Source: Ctena decussata (taxonomy: Eukaryota > Mollusca > Bivalvia > Lucinida > Lucinidae). Taken from it: a stretch of 64,000 nucleotides of DNA. The notes under the pieces are model-generated. The model saw nothing but the letters and a program-made list of their open reading frames with translations. It had not been told where the DNA came from and made no database searches. The DNA is taken from NCBI GenBank assembly GCA_963989385.1, contig OZ022515.1, positions 4,806,803 through 4,870,802 of the forward strand. Direction: 5' to 3'. Below are positions 34,711-46,705 of this stretch, one piece after another. Made by a program: the position numbers and the translations under genes. How positions within the stretch are numbered: the stretch's first letter is position 1; each line of letters begins with the position of its first letter.

Positions 34711-35387
34711 TAGACTTTTTCGAAGTTGTCCCTAGCTAGATTTTTTTACTGGGGCCAGAGGGCTGCATAGAATCCCTGCCACAGAAAAAATGGGGCGATG
34801 ACAGAAAAACATGGGAATGGGAAAAATGCATCATGGGCGCAATGGTGCGGTCTAGAATGAACAAAATTTTTCACTTATCCTGGGTGAAAAAGGACAAGTC
34901 GGGCACATGGTATTTCCACAGCCCTGATTAATCCGCAAGCCGAAATCTGCTGTAATGACAAAAATACGTACATCTCATGAGACAGTCAATTAGAAATGAC
35001 AATCACTAACCCTAGCTGCCTTCCACCAGCACAGCAGTTTTAATCGGGGACCCCACCTAATGTAACCGCATCGTTTCTAACAGTCATAGTAACCGTTTTG
35101 ATGCTGCTAACTGTTCAATAGTGTGACATACAATTGAATTTAACTTGTAAAGATTATTGTAAACAGCAAACATTTTGCCGGGACATTTAGTTCGCCCAAT
35201 TCAGAATGTTTTGTTTTTTTGTCCTTTTTTCAGCCATGTAATAATTTATATACTGTTTACTCAGGGAGGTGTATGATGAGAGTGATAGCATTTCCTTTTG
35301 ATCGAAAGAAAAAATACATTAATCGTGTTCCAGCCTTTCCGCTATATTTATTGCAAGTTTTACCACACCACCTTTCACGCCGCCTAT
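34711..35387. other. Unassigned
   Basis: Nothing recognisable. The short frames at 35219-35449 extend into the adjacent SINE. Confidence 0.4.
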
Positions 35388-35657
35388 GGGCCAGGCCGCA
35401 TAGCACAGTCGGTATTGCATCTGACATAAGCCAGAGGTCCTGGGATTGATACCCTGTCCGGCTACTTACTTTCATTTCTCCTTCCGCTGTTTCAAGAAGG
35501 GCGGTTTCAGTTAGTGGTGAAAGTAAGTGCACTTAGTACTGGTTAACCGCTTAGGAGGTCTAAGCCTGCCCAGGAATACTGTGGTTAGGTTAACTGACCG
35601 TCCAGACATGACCATAGCTGTTTGGATGTTAAACAGTTACAATAACACAACACACAA
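35388..35657 (+). mobile_element. tRNA-derived SINE, family B (copy 2)
   Basis: Same body blocks as 32776-33040 (tcatttctccttc, aaccgcttaggaggtctaag, ggttaggttaactgac) and an aacacaacaca tail. Confidence 0.85.
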
Positions 35658-36205
35658 TGCAGCCCATGGTCACGTAGTGCGGCTTTTGCTAGCATTTTGC
35701 TCCTGATGCAGATCAAATACACCCTTGGTTTCATTAAGCATGGATCTAGGATTTACAGGTCCTTTTACAGCAACCAGTTGATTTATGCTCTTTTGTGCTT
35801 GAGGTAACTATGATATCTTCAGACGCAGACTGAGCCAAATTGTTCAAATTTACAAAGTCTTTATGCAAACAGATGGTCTGTTGGCGAATCTGGCAGAGTT
35901 GGAAAATGTCTGGCGATTTTCGCCAGGGCCCCGGCCCCATTGTCCTACAGTTAAAAAAGTTGGCATTCTTCAAATTGGTAAAATGGAATTACCCATTGTA
36001 AAAGTCCGCACTCATGACTTTTGGCCGAGAAAAAATAAAAAAGAACCTTTGGGAGTTCATGTTTCTAATTTTGTTCTTAGTATGGGACATCTGAGATTGG
36101 TCAATGTTTGCAACGTTTTAGATACAGCCAATTGTTACAACCATTATAGTATTTGGTCCAAAGATGTGCTCGCATCGGTTGGTTTTGGCCTTATTTTGTA
36201 AATCA
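35658..36205. other. Stretch with an unrecognised 112-codon frame
   Basis: A plus-strand frame at 35863-36201 is open for 112 codons, but a minus-strand frame also covers part of it and no motif, signal peptide or splice border supports either. It is left unannotated as a gene. Confidence 0.4.
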
Positions 36206-36211
36206 ATTTTT

Positions 36212-36990
36212 ATTGTCGAGCCCGCTTGCGGAGAGCGAGACATAGTAGTTTCAAACACAGTTCGGTGTATGTGCGTGCGTTAGTGCGTGCGTCCGTCCGG
36301 ATTTGTCCTGGCCATAACTTCTGCACCTACAAATGGATTTTCAAATAATTTGGCACAATTGTTCTCCTTGATAAGTAAACGTGCCATTTGAAACATATGT
36401 TCAGGTAGGTCCAAGGTCAAGGTCACCCTCGAAGGTCAAATGATAAAATGGTCATAAATTGAGCTTGTCCGAGCCATAACTTCTACAATTACGGATGGAT
36501 TTCCAAATAATTTGGCACAATTGTTCTCCTTGATAAGTAGAAGTGCCATTTAAAAACATTTGTTCAGGTAGATCCAAGGTCAAGGTCACTCTTGAAGGTC
36601 AAATTATAAAATGGTCATAAATTGAGCTTGTCCGAGCCATTTCTTCTACATTTATGGATGGATTTCAAAACAATTATGCACAATTGTTCTCCTTGGTATG
36701 TAGAAGTGCCATTTGGAACATTTGTTCAAGTAGGTCCAATGTCAAGGTCACACTTGAAGGTCAAATTATAAAATGGTCATAAATTGAGATTGTCCGAGCC
36801 ATTACTTCTACATTTATGCATGGATTTCAAAATAATTTGGCACAACTGTTCTTCTTGATGAGTGGAAGTGTCAAGTGACATACATGTTTGGGTAGGTCCA
36901 AGGTTAAGGTCACACTTGAAGGTCAGATATTGTAATTGTCATAAATTGAGCTTGTCTGGGTCATCACTTCTACGCATTTTCCTTTGTGAA
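36212..36990 (+). mobile_element. Tandem element opening cgagcccgcttgcgg, ~163 bp units
   Basis: The 5' block gcttgcggagagcgagacat and a gtccgtccgg run are followed by about 4-5 degenerate units. The ccataacttct(g/a)ca-like block recurs near 36311, 36474, 36638, 36799 and 36961, and aaggtcaaggtcac recurs once per unit. It has the same general architecture as the 4.0 kb element but unrelated sequence and period. Confidence 0.75.
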
Positions 36991-37435
36991 ATTTGAAAGA
37001 AAAGAAGAAATATGCTGGCTAAGCATGATTTTGTTTGGTTTCTTTCTAGAGTGAAGCAGTTATTTAGTCTTGACATACTCATAGGTCACTATAGCAAACA
37101 GCAGGTCAACCAGTTGTCCCTGGACAACTTTCTAGTCTTTATTTGTGTCCTGTACCGACATTGGATCTTGTGGGTAGACTACCCAGTCGGATTTGAAGGA
37201 AACAAATATCCAAGTTCATGTCGTGTCTTAGGCTACAAACCATGCTAGTTCTATTGGGCCTTTGAAAAATGTTTTGCAGTGCTAACAGATAAATTTAAAC
37301 TACTGTATTAATCCTAATAAATGTCCCATGCTCCTATAAATGCTCCCTGCTGCTTTTCCAAAAATTGATTTATTTTTTAACTTGCATGAATATTTGTTTG
37401 CTTCTCTGGATAAGGTAGCTCGTCAAAATGGAGTC
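36991..37435. other. Unassigned
   Basis: A 78-codon plus frame at 37012-37248 has no recognised motif. No repeats were noticed. Confidence 0.4.
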
Positions 37436-37440
37436 TATTA

Positions 37441-37773
37441 CACAGGGTATAATCGATTCCGCTAATTTTTGCTTCCTGCAGAGACTGTACATCATATCTG
37501 GCTTCCGCCGAGACTGTCCGCGAACTATTGCTTCCTGCCGAGACTTCTGTACATGATAAATGGCTTCCTGCAGAGACTGTCCGCGTGATTCTGCTTCCTG
37601 CCGAGGCTCTCGGCAGGAAGCAGAGTCACGCGGACAGTCTCGGCAGGAAGCCATTTCTCGAGGACAGTAGTCTCTGCAGGAAGCAAGAGTTCGCGGACAG
37701 TCTCGGCGGAAGCCAGATATGATGTTCAGTCTCTGCAGGAAGCTAAAATTGGCGGAATCGATTATACCCTGTG
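37441..37773. mobile_element. 333 bp near-perfect palindrome with 5 bp target duplication
   Basis: The left end cacagggtataatcgattcc and the exact complement at the right end (to 37773) start two arms that pair across almost the whole element around a 3-base centre at 37606-37608 (ccgag gct ctcgg). Each arm holds five degenerate tandem copies of gcttcctgc(c/a)gagactgt. Flanking tatta at 37436-37440 and 37774-37778 is a 5-base duplication. The open minus frame across it (CRDCPR repeats) is a by-product. It is a fold-back element of unknown superfamily. Confidence 0.85.
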
Positions 37774-37864
37774 TATTACTCTTAAAGAGAAGAACTTGCA
37801 CCTAGAGTTGACCCCTACTAAGAAGGGATGCTTAAACAATAGAGTTACTGCCTTCGAAAGTATA

Positions 37865-38079
37865 GGGGAGAGTCGGGTAACTTCGGACAGGCGGGTAAAT
37901 TCGGACAGTGACATTGTTTCCTTTATATGTCAGCTGTTTGGAATTAAAACAAAACTAACTGAGCAAACAGTGAAAATCCTGATGAGACGGCTCATTATGA
38001 GCCGTCTCATCTGGATTTTCACTGCTTGCCATGATATGTCCGAATTTACCCGCCTGTCCGGAGTTACCCGACTCTCCCC
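37865..38079. mobile_element. 215 bp palindromic MITE flanked by TA
   Basis: The left terminus ggggagagtcgggtaacttc and following caggcgggtaaattcggaca match the complement of the right terminus with one mismatch over about 43 bases. A second inner palindrome (gatgagacggctcat and its exact complement, 37981-38011) sits at the centre. TA at 37863-37864 and 38080-38081 fits a Tc1/mariner-type duplication. Confidence 0.85.
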
Positions 38080-38117
38080 TACCCATTATCTGTATAACCC
38101 TTATGATGGGTATTATG

Positions 38118-39270
38118 GCAGTAGCTGATTTATGTCCCCCGACCGAACGCTTCGGGGGATATAGCGATGAGCCTGGCATCCATATGTCCGTCCGTCCGTC
38201 CGAAAATAATTTCTTGTTCACTCTATAACTTGAATACCCTTTGGAAAATTTTCATGATACTCCACAGTTATGTAGAACAGGTCAGGACTGTGACTCGAAC
38301 ATAAGTGGTAACTCTTGCTATTGTACTTTTTGAGTAATCTCCCCTTTGGTGATTTTTTGGCACATTCGTATCTGCTCTGTAACTTGAATACCGTTTGAAA
38401 TATTATCATGATACTTTACAGATATTTAGAATAGGACATGACAATATGTTGCAAATAAGAATGGTAACTCTTGCTATTGTATTTTTTGAGTTACTCCCCT
38501 TGTTGGTTTTAAGTGTGAATTTAGGTCAGGACTGTGACTCGTACATCAGTGGTAACTCTTGCTATTGTACTTTTTGAGTAATTTCCCCTTTGGTGATTTT
38601 TTGGCACTTTCTTTTCTGCTCTATAACTTGAACACCTTTTGAAATATTTTCATGATATTTCACAGGTATGTAGAACAGGTCATGAACCATGTGTTGCAAA
38701 CAAGAATGACAACTCTTGCTTTCTAACTTTTTTAGTTATTTCCCCTTGATGGTTTTACGCACGATTTCATGTCCGCTGAATAACTATAATACATTTTGAA
38801 GCATTTTCTTGATACTTCACAGATAGGTAGGACGGGTCATGAATTCATGTCCTTTCTTTTACTTGAATACCCTTTAAAACATTTTCATGATGCTTCACAG
38901 ATATATATAACTTGTCATGGTGATGTGTTGCGAACAAGGATGGCAACTCTTGCTTTCTTACTTTTTGAGTTATTTCCTCTTGATGATTTTAGATGTGATT
39001 TGGTGTCCGCTTTATAACTTGAATACCCTTTGGAATGTTTTCATGATACTTCAGATATGTAGAACTTGTCATGGTGATGTGTCACGAACAAGAATGACAG
39101 CTCTGTCTTCTTTCTTTTTGAGTTATTTCCCCTTAATGGTTTTAGGTGTCCGCTCCACAACTTAAATACCCTTTGAAATAGTTTTATTATACTTCACAGA
39201 TATGCAAAACAGGCCATGACAATTTGTTTCATACATGAACGACAACTTTGAGCTGCAGTTTGTGTCTCTG
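38118..39270 (+). mobile_element. Tandem element opening tgtcccccgaccg, ~150-240 bp units
   Basis: The 5' block gatttatgtcccccgaccga and cttcgggggat, then gtccgtccgtccg, lead into about seven degenerate units. Landmarks are (c/t)tataacttgaatacc (38225, 38376, 38621, 38864, 39012 and others) and ttttgagttatttccccttgatgg. It is non-coding. Confidence 0.7.
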
Positions 39271-39363
39271 CTCCATAATTATAATTCTGGCCTGCTCCAC
39301 AATTTTAATACTCTTATACCTTTTAGAATAGTGATGATCATGCCATGATATCCTATCAATGTT

Positions 39364-39420
39364 CCTCCCCCCCCCCTTCCAAAAAAAATCTGTCTCCTCA
39401 ACTCCCCCCCCTCCCCTAGT
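39364..39420. repeat. C-rich tract
   Basis: Two poly-C runs separated by an aaaaaaaatctgtctcctc spacer. Confidence 0.85.
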
Positions 39421-39469
39421 AGAAACTTACCCTGTATATACAATGCTTGTCTTAGGAAATATAGCATCT

Positions 39470-42050
39470 TAAAATGCAGGAATAGTCCCATGATTTCAAA
39501 TATTTTCACTTGAATGTTTATGAGTAAAAATAGTTGGGTTAAAACTTTAAATTCTGCAATCCTTCTCAGTACATGAGTGGGACTAAATCATAGGAATATT
39601 CCTGCAATTTTAAACTCCTTGTGAAAAGCAGAACGTTCCAATTAAACAAAGCCAAACTAATTTTATGAATATATATTTAAGGGGCAAAATTATTAGTAAT
39701 TTCTATCTTTCTCTAAAATTGCTGGAATATTCCAATGATTTCAATTATCTCGCAAATCATCAGACATAAACACTGATTTCTGTACTTAAATCTAACAATT
39801 AGACGGTACTAAATACTTGGAATATTCCTACAATTTCACAGGAGTTGCCATTATTTGAAAGTTCAGGTAAAGTAAGATTGGCCATCTAAATTAAATGAGC
39901 ATATTTAAAGACTGAATCACAATTGGTAGTTTTTCTGAATGTTAAAATTGCAGGATTATTCCAATGATTTCAGTTTAAGATCAGACTTATGATAGAAACA
40001 ACTGAAATATATGATCCAAACCAACTGAGCTTAAGGTGCTTAAATCATAAGAATATTCCAGTGATTTCATACTCAGAATACGAAAAGTTTAGTCAATCAA
40101 AGTTTAAGATAGAGATATATGATCTTAACCTAATATTTAGAAGGTGCTTAAATCCTAGGAATATTCCAGCAATTTCAAACACGAAATTGTTGAAAAGTTT
40201 AATCAGTCCAATTTCAAACAAAATCAAATAGAATTTGTGCCACTATAAAATTGCAGGAATATTCCAACAATTTCAGTTCATTGTCAGACTATGATAGAGA
40301 CATATGATCTTAACCTAATATTTAGAAGGTGCTTAAATCCTAGGAATATTCCAGCACTTTCAAACTCGGAACTGTTGAAAAGTTTAATCTGTCTAAGTTC
40401 AAACAAAATCAATGATTTTTTGGGGGGCCAGTTGAAAAAAATAGCAGGAATATTCTAACAATTTCAGATTACAATCAGTCTGTATTATAGACAAATATGA
40501 TCTTAACCTATTATTTAGAAGGCGCTTGAAACCTAGGAATATTCCAGCAATTTCAAAGTCGGAATTGTTGAAAAGTTTAATCAGTCCAAATTCAAACAAA
40601 ATCAATGGTAATTTAGACACCTTAAAATTGCTGGAATCTTCCAACTATTTCGGTTAATTATCAGACTGTTTGATAGTGATACGTGTATTTTATCTAAACA
40701 TAATACTTAAAAGGTGCTTAAATCCTAGGAATTTTCCAGCAATTTTAGACTCGGAATTGTTAAAAAGTTTAATCAGTCCACGTTTTAACAAATTTCATGA
40801 TAATTTGTACCACTTCAATTCATTTGCAGGAATATTCTAACAATGTCATTTTATTATCAGACAGTTTGATAGCGATACGTAATCTAAACGAAATATTATG
40901 AAGGTGCTTAAATCCTAGGAATATTCCTGCAATTTCATACTCGGAATTATTGAAAAGTTTTATGAGTCCAAGGTTAAACAAAATCAATGATAATTTGTGC
41001 CACTCAAGAATTTCTGGAACATTCCAATAATTTCAGATTATTATCAGACTGTATGGTAGAACCATTGATATTTATCTTAACCTAATATATAGAAGGTAAT
41101 AAAATCCAAGGAATATTCCTGCAATTTGAAACTCGGTGTAATAGTTGAAGGTCAGGGTATTATGACATATATGAAAAACATTCGAAAAAAATATACATTT
41201 GAACCATTCTTTAATTGCTGGAATATTCCAATGATTTTAATCCTTTTAGAATCGAAGATTTTATTCATGTACATAAATCTAAAAATATGAAGGCATTTAA
41301 ATGCTACCTTAATTCAATGAATACATACAAGAAGAAGATAAATGAATTTTAATTTGTGTATGTCAAACGTTGCAGGAGTATTCCAACGATGTAAGTTTAT
41401 TTTTTCAATGTTTGATCGACACAATGAGTAATGATCTTAAATCTACAAGTGAAAGGTGTTTAAATCATAGGAAATTTCCTGCAATTTCAAACTCATTGTC
41501 ATTGTTGGAAATTCTGATGAAATCAAGCTCCCATCTTAATATAATGATCACATTTAATAAGCAAAATTAATTTACATGTCAACCATTACAAAATTGCTGG
41601 AATATTCCAATTATTTTAATCTCTTTTTGTAACAAAGATTTGATTCATGTACATAAATCTAGGTGAAATAAAGTTATCAGATGTTTGGGGCTAACAATGA
41701 AATGATTTATTTCCTATAATCTACAAAGTTTGAAGGTGTTTAATCAATCTAAGTTTAAACAAAATCACTGATAATTTGTGCCACTCAAACATTGTTGGAA
41801 TATTTCAACAGTTCTAGTTTATTATCAGACTGCATAAAAACAACGATATATAATCTAAACCTTATATGTAGAAGGTGATGAAATCCTAGGAAACTTCCTG
41901 CAATTACAAACTATGTGTAACTGTTTAAAACTTCTAGTAAAATCAAACTCCCATCTTTGTGTAATGAATGTCTCAATCTTAATTTCAACCATTTTAATAT
42001 TGCTGGAATATTCCAACGATTTTAATTTTCAACATTCTCATTTTATTTTT
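39470..42050. repeat. Degenerate ~190 bp tandem array built on ggaatattcc
   Basis: About 13 units. The landmark gaaggtgcttaaatcctagg or close variants occurs near 40141, 40326, 40519, 40710, 40899, 41093, 41451 and 41871. Each unit carries two opposed copies of one block, aggaatattcc(a/t)gcaattt and aaattgc(a/t)ggaatattcc, so each unit contains a small inverted repeat and two ggaatattcc palindromes. Open frames (39989-40644) are short and occur on both strands. Confidence 0.8.
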
Positions 42051-42339
42051 ACTGGAATGTCTGAAAGTAGCATTCCGTTAGTACTGTAAAGACTTTCATT
42101 AGAATTTTTTCTCTGAAGGTGAATGAGAAGTTTTTAAGCTTTCGAAGATATCGATGATTGTTTCTTTTTCTGTTTATTTACTTGAATTAAAAATTTCATT
42201 ATGTTATGCTACTAATTTTACCTGGGTGCAGTCGTCCCTTTTCCAATAATAAATGTTATTTAATTAATAAATATCATTCATCTTTTGTAAATATACCGAA
42301 CAAATGATCAGACCTGAATTCAGGCTACGGCTATTATAT

Positions 42340-42620
42340 TACGTTATCTGATTAAAGAAACAGACCGCCTGCCAGATGATCATCTAATGAAAAAGATTTT
42401 TTGCAGCAAGGTTACCGTAAGTTTGCTGCAAGCTTACTGCAAAGAAAAAGATCGCAGCAAAAAGAATTACGACTTCGCAGGACATTGCGGCTAGCAGCGA
42501 ACGTCTTGCGAATAACATCGCTGCTAGCTGCAAAGTCGCAACAGGTTCACCAGAGACTATCATAGTACATACACTTTGCTGCAAGGTTACAAGAAACTTG
42601 TAATTTTTACCACTTGTTTG
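42340..42620. repeat. Gcagcaa-rich block, left member of an inverted pair
   Basis: Repeats of tttgctgcaag and gcagcaaac-type motifs with a preceding gattaaagaaacaga. An inverted-orientation counterpart is at 45360-45600. These could be extended termini of a ~3.2 kb element, but the ends match only loosely. Confidence 0.5.
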
Positions 42621-43158
42621 CTGTAACTTCGCAGCAAACTTAGACTTATTGCATTGCATTGCCAAAGCATCACAGGAAACTTTGTTAAATTCATCTCATC
42701 GCCAAAACATTGCAAGAAACTTAATCAAATTTATCTCATAGCCACAACATTGGGGAAAGTCTTTCTTCTGAATCCCTTTTATATATTCATTGTATTTGTA
42801 GTATTTGTAAAATTTGTGCTATGTATAAAGTATGCGAATAAAATACTGTTTAAACCAACATTGGGGAAATCAGAAACAAATTCCATGCTTTGCCTTATCA
42901 TTGCAGGAAACCTCAAAGTAATTTTGTGGCAGGAAAGAGTACACTATTTTCTCTTGCTCTCAGCTTCTCCATTTACTAAAGCAAATATTAAAACAAAGAT
43001 AAATGTGGAATATTTTTAATATTGAATTAGGCAACTGACTTAGAATCCCACTGAATATAAGTCTAAAGTTGTGGAATCTTACTGAATAAATATTGTCCTA
43101 AAATGACAGAAACAGGATGATAAAAATTGCTTCATTTAACCTTTAAACTTTTCATTCA
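42621..43158. repeat. Short ~45-60 bp degenerate tandem units, then unassigned
   Basis: gccaaa(g/a)cat(t/c)(g)ca(c/g)(a)ggaaact-type blocks recur near 42661, 42702 and 42742, followed by AT-rich text. The 121-codon plus frame 42654-43019 comes from this and has no motif. Confidence 0.4.
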
Positions 43159-43159
43159 G

Positions 43160-43640
43160 TTGTATCTGTTGAGTCCTCGTCTTTGCTTCTTCATGGTGTT
43201 GAAATTTGATTTATGTGTTTACCGTGATGATTCATTGACGAGTTAGAGGGTTATCATGCGAACCGAATAACCAACTAAATGTTTTGTACACTTCAGAAAC
43301 TGAGGGTGAGGTTGGGCCTGTAAAATCGATTTAAGCCCCCCAGTAATTCATTACTGACCGTTCCAAGGCGGTAGTTCTGTTGTGGTTCTTTGTTGCCTGT
43401 TTTGGCGTCAGAGTTTCTGTGATGTTTTACCTTATGTATGTTATTATTATTTTTGGTTCGGTTTGGGTTGCTGAGTGGCCACCTTTTGGGAACAAGCTGC
43501 TCACTCGGTTGGCCATATGTTCTCTGTATCTTGATTATTTGTAAGCTTAGTTGTTTCCAACTATGGTTTGAGGGCTGGATTTGGATTTTGATTGTTTCAG
43601 TTCCTGGTCTTTGCATACTTTTTACTTTTCTGTAACCCGG
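43160..43640 (+). mobile_element. Second copy of the retroelement 3' UTR
   Basis: The blocks gagtcctcgtctttgcttc, accgtgatgattc, gacgagttagaggg, cgaaccgaataaccaactaa and ttactgaccgttccaaggc lie in the order seen at 34180-34370. Only the UTR is present, so the insertion is strongly 5' truncated. Confidence 0.7.
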
Positions 43641-44868
43641 AAATTTGAACACAAAACCTTATTACCACAGTTAAAGAAATATGAATGTACCCCAGGAATT
43701 TGAAAACAAAACCCTGTGTTAAAAAAACAACATGAATATTTTTTATAGAGTCAAAGGTCTGATGTTATTCCATTATCAATGCATAATTAGTAACTGATAA
43801 GAACAGAGGAATAAATCACCAGGAAGTCTGCAGTTTATCAGATATTAATAAGTGTGACCCGTAAAGACACATACTTCAAAGCCTCCTTTGTAGGGAAAGA
43901 CAACCTGGACCATTAACACAATTACAATCTGTGCATAATTTTGTCCATTTTGTCTGTAGACACTCACTAATAGAGGTCAACATGGGTGTTATATGAAAGG
44001 ATAGTGTAACTTTTTGTCTCAAAATGGTTGGTAAATTCAAATGTTTAGTCATAAATATTAAAAGAAGGCTAAAGGTAAGACTTATTTTCGTATCATTTTA
44101 AGACACAGTGCATGGAAAAGAGCAGATTTTGTATAGATCTGTAATTGGGGCTGCTGATATATTTGTGTATTATTTTGGAAAAATGCCATAATTAAGCAGG
44201 TATCTACTGAGAAAAAAGAGTAGTAATAATTCATTTATACGTATACAAATAACTGTTACAAAAATGACTTAATCATTATTAGTTTTAAGAAACCTGGTAC
44301 AAAAGTCTGTATTGTATATAATAGTTCCTAATATTAAGCTGACAAATCTTAGTTAAAACAGACTTAAAGCCGTTTGTTATATCATGTTATATCATGTAAA
44401 ACTGCAGAATATTTAGAACAGTGGTTTTAATGCAGTACTGGGAACTTTTTATGTATCTTGTTTCTTTGGTGTATTTATGTCTAGAGACTATTCGTTAATT
44501 TATAGTTATATTGTCATTGTCGCACCTGCTTTAGCAAGGGGCGATATAGGAGTTCATTTTCTTTGAAGGGCAAATCATTTTACCGTAAAAATTCTAAACA
44601 TTGGATCAGATAGGTCTGAGCAAACAGTGCAGTGCTTCTGGAGGAGCAGTCTGATCAGACCCTGCAGTGTTAGCAATTCCATCTGCATCTTTAAGATGCA
44701 TTACTGTACTGAAATAACAAGAAGTTGCTGGTATTTTTTAGCAGTAACTAAGTAACTAGCTGTTACTTTATAATTTTAGGTGTCCTAATTTTCAGGATTT
44801 TTATGGTACCATATAAGATTAATTGTGTGTTTGTATTTCAAGTTTCATAACCATGTGCCCCCTCCCCC

Positions 44869-44870
<2 letters not shown>
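43641..44870. other. Mostly unassigned; dispersed hairpin-family remnant at 44600-44690
   Basis: Text near 44617-44690 (gcaaacagtgcagtgcttct, gcagtctgatcagaccctg) is related to the hairpin at 33524-33574. No exon was seen. Confidence 0.45.

Positions 44871-44871
<1 letters not shown>

Positions 44872-44940
<69 letters not shown>
44872..44940. repeat. (CA)n microsatellite
   Basis: About 33 CA dinucleotides with one interruption (cataca). All open frames across it are artefacts. Confidence 0.95.
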
Positions 44941-44941
<1 letters not shown>

Positions 44942-45059
44942 AACGTATCCATGGCCGCATGACGGGGCATTGTTCGTCCGTCTGTTCCCCACATGGAAGC
45001 CTTTTGGGAGGGCCTCGTATATGGAGCTGCTCATGAATATTCATAATGCTACTCATTTC

Positions 45060-45560
45060 ACAGATAGATCACTTGGTAATTAAAAATGCAGGGATGTTCC
45101 GGCGAAGCTTACAGCAGCTTTGCAGCAATCTGCGTGAATATTCATTATTAAGAGTTCCAAGTTTAGAAGATAACCAGGTGCCATATAAGGAGTCGCGATG
45201 TTCTGGCAAAGTTCGCCACATCATCACCAGAATGTATGAATATTCATTATGGTTCGGGAAATTCTGGCAAAGTAACAGCGAAGTTTGCCACAACATCGCA
45301 GTAACCCATATTTGGAAAAGGGGCGTTGCCAAAGCATCATCACAGAATTATAATGAATCAATTACTTTTTTGCAACCTTGCAGCAAACTTCATTTGCATA
45401 GTAAAACATTGCTGCAACCTTGCAGCAAACCTCATTTGCATGGTAAAACGTCGCTGCAACCTTGCAGCGAAGTTTGCAGTAAACTTGCAGCAACCTTATA
45501 GTAGCTTTGCAACTGTGTTCGCAGGAGGCCATTTTTTTTTTCCATAAGGGTTAACAGCAC
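45060..45560. repeat. Gcaaccttgcagcaaac array, right member of an inverted pair
   Basis: At least four degenerate units with ttgcagcaaac(c/t)tcatttgcat and gctgcaaccttgcagc. Orientation is opposite to the block at 42340-42620. The 151-codon plus frame here (45046-45501) is repeat-derived: its C-terminal half reads TLLQPCSKPHLHGKTS repeats. Confidence 0.65.
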
Positions 45561-45811
45561 GCGCCGCAAATACTGTTGATCGGATCATCTGTTTCAATAA
45601 ACACAGGACAGAAGGCAAGTATCATGAATCATCACAATCTGTCAATAATCGGCTGCTAATATTGCCATATTTAAAATATATCCAGTCATAGTCCGGAATA
45701 TTTACGAGTAATGTAAGGTAAGGTAATATCTGTTTGTTTCGGCCTTTGTCCAAATTATATGACAGACCATTAGCCAAGGTTCCAATCCGATCATTTTTAT
45801 ATATAATTTTC

Positions 45812-45842
<31 letters not shown>

Positions 45843-46700
45843 TATAGTCGACTATCTACGTGTAGTTTCAAATAACCAAAAATTTTAGTTTATCAAAACG
45901 GTGCGCATTCGTTTTAAAATAATGAAGTTTGGTCTCTCAGCAATGCTGACCGTTGCTTGCTGATCTAGGTCTGTGTTTGTTTGCATGTGTATAATTTTAA
46001 AGCTCTATCCAAATATGTGTGTTAGTTAGTTTGTATTATTAAGCAGTTGTTGGTTTATTCCCTGCTGATTATCATTCTGCGGATTTTAATTATCATAGAA
46101 AATAATATAAAATGTCATAAAATTAATGATTTTAATTTCGGAATCAACAGAATTACCAGAAGCAATGAAAAAAAATCTGCAAATGTTCATTGTGTTGGAG
46201 CGAATGAATCAAACTGCTGACATCAGTGACAATTACTGACGATTCTTGACGTCTTGATGACGTTCCTTGGCGTTACACATTGTAACGTCTGTTCTTCACT
46301 ATGAAGTCGTCTGGAAACGCGCATTCCCTTGTTTTACAATTAAGAATATTCGCGCAATCATGCACGCGCAGACGAAAACGTTGAAATTGAAGGACAAGAA
46401 TATTTTGTTCAACAGTTTTGAATGTTAAATTACAGATAGTTCAGCTGTAGTAGTGTATATTATTGAGAACTAACTCATTATTTACCTGTCAGTAATAATT
46501 TACCTGTCAGTAGACAAATAAATAACGCTTCGCGCTCGTAATGTGACCTACTTGACAACTTATTTCAAACAGTGATCATTACTTGGCGATTTACTGCTAG
46601 AGCCGCTCTATATCTTAAAAAGTCTCCTCAGTACTTAGAGGTAAAAGCGCCTATACGCGTATCGTCTTTTTACTTTGGTGGTAAAATATGAGTTGATAAT
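45561..46700. other. Unassigned; (GA)n at 45813-45842
   Basis: The stretch contains a short GA microsatellite. Several acg-rich stretches (tgacgtcttgatgacgttcc near 46248) are the only other notable text. Confidence 0.45.
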
Positions 46701-46705
46701 AAAAA

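Noticed and set aside
35863..36201. 112-codon plus-strand frame as a gene
   Set aside because: No recognisable domain, signal peptide or splice border, and a competing minus frame overlaps it. It might be an exon, but I cannot support it.
37370..37801. 143-codon minus-strand frame rich in CRDCPR/SCRE repeats
   Set aside because: It lies across the 333-base palindrome and only translates the tandem units of both arms.
44819..45083. Frames across the (CA)n repeat
   Set aside because: Dinucleotide repeats are open in several frames by construction.
45046..45501. 151-codon plus-strand frame
   Set aside because: The C-terminal half translates the gcaaccttgcagcaaac array, and the N-terminal half has no recognisable motif.
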